From positions 85,757-149,756 of the forward strand of contig NW_003158725.1 of the NCBI RefSeq assembly GCF_000003605.2: 64,000 nt of DNA. The letters are read 5' to 3'. Both the position numbers and the translations under genes were made by a program. Positions 52,901 through 64,000 of the stretch are shown one piece after another. How positions within the stretch are numbered: the stretch's first letter is position 1; every line of letters begins with the position of its first letter. The DNA comes from Saccoglossus kowalevskii (Eukaryota; Hemichordata; Enteropneusta; Harrimaniidae). The notes beneath the pieces are model-generated. The model was not told the DNA's origin. It saw only the letters and a program-made list of their open reading frames with translations, and made no database searches.

Positions 52901-55900
52901 TGAGAATAAATAAATCACTGAACATCGATGCTGTTCATGATTACATGGAAGTTTACATCATAACCCAATTTTAACTTATATAAAACTGGTCCAAATCACC
53001 GACACCGAATAAATCATCATGTTGATGACCATAAATGTAAGCTTGGGTTTGTATTCAGTTGATCAGTCAACGTTCTACTGTTCTACTAAACACACTGATA
53101 CGTCTTTCATTGGCGCACTGAACGGAAACGCATGTGGTGAACCATACGTTAATTACCAATTTAGGTTTTATCGTTAAGAAAGACCAACATTTTTGTTGAC
53201 AATCTGTTTGCGAAATTGGTATTCTGCGAATCGTTGCAATGTGAGTAATAATGTATCTTATGAAATAACATCGTTATTTATTTTCAATTTTACACATACG
53301 ATGTAATTTAAATTCGAATCAGAATCTCGTTTACTGTCAGTGCCCCCAGCTTGACCTGTATAATGAATTTTCTACTGGTGTATTGCCGCTAATTGTGCAT
53401 AAATTGGTTTCGCATACTTCAACATTTTGATACGTTCATTCGTTGTCAGTTTATCCGTGCGTGCGATTGTATATGCGTCACCGGCGCGTATTCGAATAGA
53501 CCTGGATTGTTCAATAACGTACGCATACATATATTGCATTCAATATTCAATAATTATCGAGCAAGATTAAAAAAAAATATTCAGCAATAACTTGAAGCAC
53601 AATATGGAATTAGTATTTTAGTATAGTATGTGATCTGATTGGACAATCACTAAGCAATCATTCGGTTTTGATGGTACCTTATTTAGAAAATGAAGGTCGA
53701 CGCACTACCCACTATTATAGCGTGATAGCAGGACAAAGATGTGCGTGATAGTGGACAAAACGCAGTTCGAGCTCATTATTTAAGCAAACATCCCGTTTGA
53801 CCATTTACCACGATTATTTTAACGTGAACGAATTACGAGAGTTTGTTGTTTAAACCATTAAAATGACTTAGTTGTACACTTTCATTTTTGCATGTTCGAG
53901 AATTTACCCCAAGTACTACCCAGTGTTCATTCCGTAGTGATGCTTGGTCCCACGCAGTTGGGTGGGAGTGAAACTAGACTGTTAAGAGTTGACGACTGTT
54001 CCGGGAACAAATCCTTTTAGGAACAAATCGTGAAAGGTTATAATCACAGCACCTGCGCGTCGAAGTCGACAGCAGACAACATCATCGAATAATCATGAGT
54101 TGTGCCTTTCTGCGAGCGAAGACGTATTGTGTCCTTCAGTGGTACACGACACACCGTGAACACATTGAAGACTATTATATAATCTGCTAATATGCTGTAA
54201 ATGGGGCATAGACTGCAAAATACACAGGCTAAAAGTGGTCATATAAGACACCTACGGACACGCATGATGTTGAGCTTTGCATCGATATAGAATTTTAAAA
54301 ACAAAATACGTAATTCTTTTCTAGTAGCTGTTATTGGTTTGAGCGGTGACATGTAGATTTCGCGGCTGATATCGCATCCAATTACACTTAGATTTCCATC
54401 GTTACTTACAACACCTGAGCACACGGTGACCGTCGATGCTTAAAAGAGCAGTACACTAGGTGACAACGAAGACGCTTAGATCTGAGATACATTAGATTCT
54501 CAGTACAAATAATGACAACACTGTATATACGCCCATATGTGTACACCAATAGCAGCTCCCTCATAGCTTATTGATGCAAGATTAGGCATTTAGATTGATA
54601 CAAATATGAAACTCATAAAGGTACTTTTTTTTCAAAATATCGCTTTTTAATTCAGAATAATATTTAAATTATTATATGTTATTATATTACATTTATATAT
54701 CCTGACGTTTTGTACAGCAATATAAGTAAATAATAGAAAAAGGTAGATTTTGCCATAACATTGATTAGAGCATTTGCGATAAAAAAATGTATGTTAACAT
54801 ACGTACAATTTTAGATATCTGCGATGAATTTAAATCAGAATGAGAAGGCGACAAATTGTCGTCGAACACGCTGTGATATATTGTTAGTTTATATCTATTC
54901 GGCGATAGACACGTGATGAAAAACGAGAGAATGATGTCTTCAGAAGCTATACAAATGAATAGACAATATAGTTATTTCGCGGGTGTGCGTACAGCGATGA
55001 GTGTGTTTGTGATTACTTTTTTGTAAATTTCAGACCGTGTGATTTAAAACTAATTAATTTAAATGTGGAATTCAGGGTAAATGGTAGTGAATTAACGTCA
55101 AAAGAACTTAGAATGTTGACGTCAGTTGAGAAATATATCACTTTCACCACTGCCCTGAACATACAAAATTGGTTGAGCCAAATGTTTCTTAGCGTAGGTA
55201 TAGTTTTTCTCTCAACTCCAATTAAATAGGGAATAGCACTAGACATAAGTAGACGTTTAAATAATAAGCCAACATCAAAGTTTTATTTTTTTTACAGAGA
55301 AAACATATTCTGAACTTAGCACACTTTTCTAATGTGTAATTTATGGGGATGTCCTAGCTCAACTACGTATAAGCCTTTGAAGTTATGCGAATTCGGTTGT
55401 ACGTAGAAGCTATGTTAATAAACGTGTTTGCCTTGCAGTGGTACGTGATAGGTAATACTCTTACTAATCAAGAAATACTCACAAGGTCTGGTAAATCGTA
55501 GAAATGCAATATTATTATTTTTTTATATATTTTATTTGCATAATTATTAGCAATAAGATAGTGCCGTTATTGCAATTATGGCTATGATAACACAGCTAAT
55601 GTAAAATATTTTGAAATTATTCAGGCAACTAATGTGGTCATGACGTCAGCAATGAGCTCTCTTAATTCATTCTATATCAGTATCATTTCATACCAGGATA
55701 GTTTGACCACAAATTTCGTAATGACAAGAAATTACTTGAACAAACTAACATGCATCTCAAATTACGAAGCATGACAGTTGACAATAAAAAACAATACAAG
55801 TATGTTGGGTCAAAATTTATACGCTTACTATTCATGTGGTTCTTGATTTGTTCTGTAGAGTTAGAAATGTATTACTTATTAAAAATCGGGTCATCCTATT

Positions 55901-58900
55901 GCACTAATTCCCATTTTGCCTTCAAATATTTTCTATAATGTACAGTAAATTCACAAGTCACAATACACTAACTAGGTGACAAAATAATAAACACCGTCTG
56001 GCATATATATTTATATTCGTACTCAGTGGGAAGGAGAATGCATATACACAGATAAGGAATAGTGTTAGGTATACTCTGCTTCATATACACCCGCGATTTA
56101 TATCACTCAGTGTTATATTCAAGAATTTGTCACAAGAAGTCAGGGTTATTAATTATATATGCATACACATTTTATAATAAGTTTGAAACCAAATGACTGA
56201 AATCAACTGTATCCCCAATGTTCTCCTTGTATGCTTTATTTACGTCGCTATCTATATCAAGGGTGGAGACAAATAATCTTTCTAATCTTGAAAGGCACGT
56301 CCGAATGTGTTATGTTTGTTATGATTTGGTGTGCATGCTTATTTATTTTACCTTTGGGAGAATCCCGGACATATGTTGTTAACAACAATACTGAATTCCG
56401 CACATAACTCAAACATATGACCATTATCCAAGGAGTCTGAATGTTCTCAATAACAATTTGCGTTTTCTACAAAACAATGAGTGTTAATACGCTTATTTAC
56501 TTTTCTATATATATAACATTACACCACTATGTCAAGATTAGATATACCTAAATATTATTTTTAATTTATCTTTATTGCTGTGCTCCATCACACAAGATGA
56601 GCTGACACAGGTGTATGTAGTTTTAGTAATTTATGTGAGAAAATCTAGGAATAACAGTATGTATACCGGTGAATTTTTAAGATGAAATGAACAACGCGTA
56701 CATGCTAATGAGATAATCAATTGTACCCCAACTACCATGGCATTTCAGTTTAATAATAAAAGAGGGTAATAACTGACTACACCTCCACACTGTGTAATAG
56801 GCAAACTGATTGGTCCCTGCAAGGTAATTGACATCATTGGTGAGTATCATGCAAATATCTTATAATGTTGGTAGTTAGAATAACAAAAAACTGCTCACAA
56901 CTCAGCTCACGCGAAAGACAATTTAAAAAAATAATGGTAAAATAAAGACAATACGCAATCCATGAAAATTGTCCCAGGTCAAACCAATACGTAGGCACGT
57001 AAACTATCGGTTACGGCAGTTATAATATAATATAAACAGATTTAAGTTAAATCGATACAATTGCAATACGATTAATAAAGCGGGAATATTTATGTACGCG
57101 ATATAACTATTTATATAATATATATAGTGTAGATACGAAAGTTGATTATTCCAAAACAAAAGTGCTCAATACAAAGTATATGTAGAGCGGGTGAATACGG
57201 TGATAGAGGAATTAATACACAACTACATGAATCTTGAAACTCGACAGCACTGTTTCGTAAGATACAAGTACCTCACTCATCAGGAGCTTTAAAGTATATA
57301 TATTACTTATTCAAATGAATACGGTGTGTGAAATATTCGACTTAACGAAATTTATTCAATATTTTATCTCGTTCTCTCTGCTGCTATATAATCTTCATGG
57401 GAAGTAATATATTGTAGTCTTTGTATCTAATCATAAATTGTTCCAACTTTTATGCAGGTTCATGGCCAATGGATTGCAGTAGGGCAATAACATAACCGTC
57501 CAATAATATATAAAAAAATACGTACCGCATTTCCAAATATGGACAATTGTATGCAATACTGCCCTCTCAGCACACCAATTCTCTCCTGTCGTTATTGGCA
57601 CCTGCGGGAGATGGAATTCGCACGGTGTAGGCCCCAAAGCCATGATTACAATTTTCCATTAGCATTTCCTAACTAATCCCAATGATTCATTTGTCTGTGT
57701 ATATAGAGTCTACTCTCATTCATTATTATTATCCTTTGAATCCTTTAGCGAATTTAACTCAGCCATTCTCGCCATTTCCTACGATCATATGCTATTCTCG
57801 TGTGTGACGTCATGCGTGGCGATAACCTATTTTTTTCTTTGACTGGATTGATTTTAGTGCAGTTTATTAACGTGATAATATGTGATTACATCTGAAAACT
57901 GATACAAAACTTTGATCAATAGTGATATAGTTATATACAAACAAAAGACAAACCGAAAAAATGTATAGAATAAAATATATGATTGTTCACTCGAAACATA
58001 ACACGATAGAATTAAATCCTAATGACAGCAAACCAATAGCAAAAGAAAGCAGCGTTTATTTGATGTATTTGAAATCGTATTAGTTAATTTATAATTGTAT
58101 AGTTGCCATGGAAATACGCATATTATGAATTAGGAAATAGTGTATAATTGCTCATTGATCAATGGCGTAACTGGATGCAGAATAAACTGGGCAACGAATT
58201 TACTTCCGTTACACCCAACAATTCCTGAATGACCCGGAAATAGCACTAAATTGAATCAAATCCAATTTCAATAACATTTGTCAAGTCTGTTTCATGCTTA
58301 GTTGTTATAATGTGTATGCGTGTTGGATATCATCACACATTTATAACACATGAGACAGAATCGCAAAAGACAAAATGTATGATGAGAAAAATTTCGTGGA
58401 GCAGATTACAACCCTTTTCATGTTGATAACTTGGTAACATTTACCTAAACACTGTCGTTTAAAGAATATATCGTTCAAAGAAAAATGACAGCGTCAGTAA
58501 ATGGAAATAATCGCGGAATTGTACACAATAGATCGCAAATGCCGAGATGGTCACGATATTTGCTTTTGTTCTTCGAATAGTGTTCTGTTCTTTCCTGTCA
58601 TCGCGTCTACTGTGCCATGGTTACATAGATCATTAAAACAGTTAAAGCTATATGGGGGACAAAACAAGTCACGTTGTTCTCTCGTTGGCAATGGTATATT
58701 ATAACGATACATGCTTGGGAAAAACCACAATTCAAACATTGTGCTTTCCAACAAAGTGACCAGGAATGTTAGTGATATAATGGATAATGTAGATCGTCGT
58801 AAAACGAACATGAACACGCATGCCATATATAAAAGGCAGTTGTTTTATTTTATAGCAGGATATGTTTAAGGTGGATGATTGTGTATAGTGGATGATTGTG

Positions 58901-61900
58901 TATTCTCTTTTTGTCGCTCTCAAAAGAAATGGTTAGTACATGTTTACCTGGAATATGTTCGCGGTTCAAAGTACGTTATATGTATAATTTCTGTTCTGCA
59001 GTTTTTCCACTTGAGCTCTGCAGAACGCTGACGTCTTCGAGAGAATGCAGATTTCCCTATGGACCATGTACATCCATTATAATAGGATAACATGAACATA
59101 ACCCATTCGATCTCACGGTGGGAGTCGTCGGGGTTAATGTATTCATCATATGGGAGTTAAAGGCTTTTCTAAGTTCTGGAATTGTCACCTGGGTCTATGG
59201 AGAATGAACGAGATGGATATTTTGAAAGCATATTGATCTACCCCCAGGGTGAGTGGATATTTGCTTTTCTCGGACAACTTCAACGAGCTGTACTATTGTC
59301 ACAGTCATCGCAATTTCAAACTCTTTAGATTTGATCTGAAACATGTTTTAGTAAAAAGATTATTATATTAATTCACAAGCAAAAATTATATTAATTTGAA
59401 ATAAACATGTATCTGCATATAATGAATTCAATGGCAAATAACGGTTTTAGAATATAATTAAGTTTACATATAGTCCAATACTATTTTTTCTTTGAGGCAC
59501 GAGTAATTACCGCCCGATGTTTTAGTAATCCGAAGCGTGTAAATAATTATATTTTTATCACAGGCATACCACATATATACCACTGAAACAACACAGAATA
59601 CATATACATCATATATACGTTTATGGATTCTTTTTTTATTTCAACCGATTTTTAGCGTAATTTTGTAAATAAACACATGAATTCGTATGAACTATTTTGT
59701 ATCAGAATTTGTGGACCGTGTCCATACCAAAAAAGTACATACGGTGGCCTGTACAATTAAAAACACGTTCGGTAGCATAAGTGACGTCAAACATTATGAT
59801 ATGCTTTTTCGATAACTCGTGATTTACGCCAGACTTTGAGTACAGACACAAACAATTATTATTTTAAGAAATGTAGCGGTAGGCGCCAGTGGATATTTAA
59901 GGTGTGCAACAGCACTTAAAAACTCGTTATTGGATTATAGACAGCGCCTTCAAATTGCCGCCATCGACATTATTAGTGATTGATATGGCAATGCATGAAA
60001 ACAAATAATACAAACGCGACGGTCTGTTCTTTCTATTTACCAGCGCAAATGAAAAAGTGTTGCATTGGCTACATTAACACACTCATCCCCTATCCAGGTG
60101 CATTTGTCACGGTAATACAGGGCAGCTCATTTTGGTCACGTGATCGCAAGAGTACGCATCCCTCGTTGCCGACGATAGCTGTCAAATTAAGCGTCTTTGT
60201 GAATAGAGCTTTAAGAAACAATGACATTATTTAAGGTCCTGGTCGCATGAAAATCACATGACAACTACATATATCCCTTTATTTGTGTGTTATTGTATTT
60301 AGCATGACAAATGAACGGGTTGTAGCATACATGCTAACATAAACAACCCTGCCTGTACATCTCAGAATGAGATGTCGATACCCTCGTAATCAGGAAACAG
60401 CTTGTCTAGTTACCAGGTACATTTTATTAAACGATATCAAATCCAATTTATTTTAAGTAAATTGTCTTCTCTCACAACACCTGCCTAGGTTACAGCTCCT
60501 TGTCATTGCATGTTTATAAATATATTCCTGTCAAATGATATGCTAACCAATCTCGTTAGCGATGCTGTTGATTCGATCAATTGCTAATGAATACCCTGCT
60601 TTTAAGGACAACTAATACTTACCGGGGAATCTTTTTTTATTAGCTGCATTGATCGATACTGTCTTTATTGCTTGTAAACCAAGTACAACAGGTTTTAACA
60701 ACAGGTGTATAAAGTGTTTGATCAATGCAACGTATTCAAATTGGGATACAACGCATTCGGGTGTCCTCGAAACAGGTCCTTCGGTCAGGATACACAATAC
60801 AAATGTTTAAAAATACATACTACTAACATAAAGTTCCTCAATTGCGAGAATTGTTAGCATCTACTTCCTACACAGGTTAAGATTCAATGGCAAATGTCAG
60901 TCATTGTGTTGTTCGTTCCGGCATTCTTGTTGGCATGACAACAGATGACGTCGGACTTTCTCAAGTAGATAACGGGCCTCAGGGACAATTGAATGCCAAG
61001 AAACGTCTTCGCTAAGAAACACTGTATTTGCTCATTATCTTTCATTTCATAATTAGATTATCGATGTCTAAATTTGCTGCGTACATACTGATTAAATATG
61101 GATTTAAGCTTTACAAAATATTCAGAGAAATATTTGTCGCTTTGTGCAAGATTTGACATTCTATATATTTTAACATCAGGTTTTTCTTGCGTAAATACAT
61201 AAGAATACAGCTACATGATGTTCAGAATAACGTACTGTATATTCTCGATAACTATTATATGTTCTATGCGTCTCATGTACACGTGTGTATCGTACGATGG
61301 AATTTGCTGTGTGACATCAGCAGCATAATAAATAATAAGGCAGTTCGATTCTAACTCAAATGTTGCACCACTGATCATGTTATTGCACATATACGCTATG
61401 CATTATTGAAGATAATCTAATTAATTATATGTATGTCTTTGTTTGTTTTAACATTATGAATAGAAAATATATGACCGAGCCAAAATATTAAATATGGAAG
61501 GAAATTTATTATAGAAACCAGTGGGAGAAAAACAATTTTGCCATGGCATTTCGGTTTTGAAAACTTGACCGGTATCCTGAAGACATGCTGACATCAATCC
61601 AGAATAATGAAAGCTTGACGAACATGACGTGTACTTCTCAATTCAGTAATTTCTATTCGTTAGTACGAAATATTACATTAGTGCCGGCCGCTTGGTAGAC
61701 TAGTCTAGAATAAGGTTGGGCATATCAATTATTGTATATCGCTCTCTTAAGATGCATCAACATTGTAGGGAAAGATTTGAGACAGGCAACATATAAATGA
61801 TCATTATATTATTTGCTACGCGACCGTCGAATGAGTACAATGCAACACGCTCACACTCACGTACACATATCTTAAATATATACTTAACCGCTTTCTTGTG

Positions 61901-63929
61901 GAATACTAGTATGTGACAGTGGGACACAACACAGTTATTCAAGTGATGGCCTATAGTAAGAATGATTGACTGTCACTAACAGATGATCTGATAAACGCAT
62001 TTTCTTTTCCTTTTGTGAGCTGTGTACGTTCGCTACTGCCCCCTGTATTTCCATGCTAAGTAGTTTGTATCATCATATAAAAGTATATCAACATCTAGAA
62101 CGTGTTACAAAAGCACACAATGCCACAAAATAAATAGTTCGTAGCATTGGCTTTTATCTTTCATTATATATTTGAAGAAAAAGTAGTTTGATTAGACGTA
62201 TGCCCGTTACAATTGATCTTTCTCGACTCGCAGTCAGTTCACGATATTAATCACTTGTCACGTTGTTCCAATCAGTGGCCACAAACAATTGAATTGAAAG
62301 AAATTATTTTTCGTGTGTCCATATGGGAAAACTGTTTCAGTTGTGCTAATTATTTATTTTAGACTGTCCTCGAAATGTTCGCGAACCGTTAAGTAACTGT
62401 GTATTCAACTCGTCTTCTTTGATAATACCAGCAATTTTCTTTTAAATCAAGACTTAGTAGTTGTCATGGTGATGTCGCATAGCGCTGAGATAACTAACTG
62501 ATCGCAGTGTACTTGTCTGTTTTGTTTTCTATATAGTAGCCGTGTGAAATATATATGCAACGCTAGGAACATCGCATTTGTAGTTCACCATGCGAACTAT
62601 CAATATTTTGTTGGTTTGTGAGGATAGTACATTACAGCCTGTGGATATGTATTCGGCGAATTATAAATGAAACCGGACAAAGTTGCACGTTGAATTAAGA
62701 AGCAGTCTTACCTTAATCTTTAGTGAGACTGACTAGCACTGCAACTTTTCGTAGATATGGTGCTACCTCAATACCGGAATTACCAATTTTACGAATCGCT
62801 GCGTGAGACGTCGAGTCGTGCGAGGCTTCTGTTCAGAATCCGTGTGCCTTACTGCTTAGCTCGGTACTAGTCAGCAATGAAGCAATGAGTGCGCATGCGT
62901 TTATTTAAACCCGTAATTTTCTGTATCTCTTTCCTTCTTTGCATTATTATAATGAGTTACGCTACATGTCAGAATGTTGCAATGAGCCAGAACAAAAATA
63001 AAACGTTGACAGATATTGGACATCCACAATATGCGCAACAAATCTAATACATCATAAATGAATCCGAGCACGTGAACTTCACATTACCTGCATAGAAACA
63101 TACATACCCACTGCATAATAAATATAGCGTACACTAGAATTACAGCCTCGCTCGATAATGAAGAATACAAACAGCCGTCCCGAGGATTCTCCGGAAAAGC
63201 CCCTCGTTAGTTCACTCGAGGTGAGCTACATTGTGCGCTCTCTGAGCACAGTGGGGGATACAATGTAGCGTGTGATTCTATCTATAATCACCATCGTTTC
63301 ATTAAATACCCAGAGGTCATAATGAGAAAATGATATATTTTTACTTTCTTGAAATACCAAATCACCTGTAGTAATGATGTCAAATGACCTACTACTACGA
63401 TACATACTGTGAAACAAAACACGACTGTAATATAAATTCCTAGATGATAATTTAATATGGCGATTGCGATCAACTGAGATTATTCAATTTATACAAAAAC
63501 AAACAAACAAACATGTGAATGGTCATATGCATTTAACGATATTGTATGAAATGAATCTATAATTATTGATGGTATAATGATGTAGACTAAATGAAAATGG
63601 GGACAAGTGGCATGGAAAGATAAGAATAGTAGCAGTATTCAGGTTGATATGGCCCGGTTATTGAATCGTGCCGGATACTGATGAGCACCCGCACATAATA
63701 ACAGTACCTAAATACCGCTTGATTTACGTATGTTTTCTGCGGTCTCATTTATATGTGACAACGTGACATTTTGTACTATATTACAATAGATACATATCAG
63801 ATATACGGTATATATTTGCTCAGTCATGTTATGTCTTCCCCGGTGCACGCACTTTGGAGAGTAATATCGAGTCAACCCCATAAAAGAATCATAATGATAG
63901 TAATAAACTCAGGCAAACAAACAAACATT
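49937..63929. other. Intergenic, about 14 kb, no gene recognised
   Basis: Only short reading frames, none with recognisable motifs. Small items: a (TTTG)n tract near 50036-50070; an (AT)n tract near 52733-52746; four CRE octamers at 55117-55124, 55641-55648, 57805-57812 and 59782-59789; a 17-bp tandem pair (GTGGATGATTGTGTATA) at about 58871-58904; a GTTCTGCAG/CTGCAGAAC dyad at 58993-59026; a 12-bp palindrome TAGACTAGTCTA at 61696-61707; an NRF1-like TGCGCATGCGT at 62890-62900; and (CAAA)n tracts near 63496 and 63915. This could be intron or long-range regulatory DNA of a gene outside the window. Confidence 0.45.
62890..62900. promoter_or_regulatory. NRF1-like motif TGCGCATGCGT
   Basis: It sits at the end of a locally GC- and CpG-richer stretch (about 62780-62900), so this is a candidate promoter. 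No coding exon is visible beside it. Confidence 0.25.
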
Positions 63930-64000
63930 GACATCGGCACAAGGCGTAGTGTCTCACCATTTCAGGCGGATGCGCTAACCACTGAATCATACACACTGAC
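63930..64000 (-). repeat. tRNA-derived SINE fragment, cut by window end
   Basis: On the minus strand the sequence reads GATTCAGTGGTTAGCGCATC then CGCCTG, a clear tRNA A-box and D-arm, followed by GGTGAGACACTACG (anticodon and variable-arm side) and GTGCCGATGTC, then a (TTTG)n-like stretch. A B box would be expected between ACTACG and GTGCCGATG, where about ten bases seem missing, so the copy has probably lost Pol III activity. The 5' end may extend beyond 64000. Confidence 0.6.

Noticed and set aside
59980-60234. 84-codon plus-strand frame
   Set aside because: No motif, no repeat or splice context; consistent with chance.

Overview
This is a 64 kb, AT-rich (roughly 35-37% GC by eye), gene-poor stretch of an animal nuclear genome. 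Only one gene is certain: an intronless open reading frame on the minus strand (6517-7809) for a 430-residue rhodopsin-class amine receptor of the tyramine/octopamine (alpha2-adrenergic-like) group. A receptor of this type, together with Penelope-like reverse-transcriptase fossils, a tRNA-derived SINE and many short inverted-repeat DNA transposons, points to a marine invertebrate. A hemichordate or another non-vertebrate deuterostome fits, but I cannot fix the phylum from the sequence alone.

Layout. 1-1865: a foldback element with arms of about 350-410 bp, cut by the window start. 4.7-5.5 kb: a 146-bp hAT-like MITE and a Penelope-like fossil. 5.5-9.7 kb: the receptor and its flanks. 9.73-10.42 kb: a probable solo LTR. 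11.9-13.1 kb: a 72-bp tandem duplication, then an inverted-repeat pair enclosing a 158-codon ORF of unknown nature. 14.5-15.2 kb and 25.8-26.7 kb: two copies, in opposite orientation, of one Tc1/mariner-like (TA-flanked) MITE family. The second carries a 276-bp hAT-like MITE nested in its terminal repeat. 21.7-24.55 kb: a 44-bp satellite of about 60 units with a higher-order period near 0.92 kb. 27.3-27.6 kb: a candidate first exon for a secreted protein. 31.6-31.85 kb: a second Penelope-like fossil. 36.6-36.8 kb: a 50-N gap whose two sides are the same sequence. The rest (about 27.6-64 kb) is mostly unannotatable AT-rich DNA with microsatellites, small foldbacks and, at the very end, a tRNA-derived SINE.

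Functional picture. The receptor stands alone; nothing nearby looks co-regulated with it. I counted nine perfect palindromic CRE octamers (TGACGTCA) across the window, far more than base composition predicts, and four of them lie in 55.1-59.8 kb. That and the putative secreted-protein exon are the main non-repeat leads. I found no convincing new multi-gene system here; the most informative structures are the nested transposon pair and the higher-order satellite.
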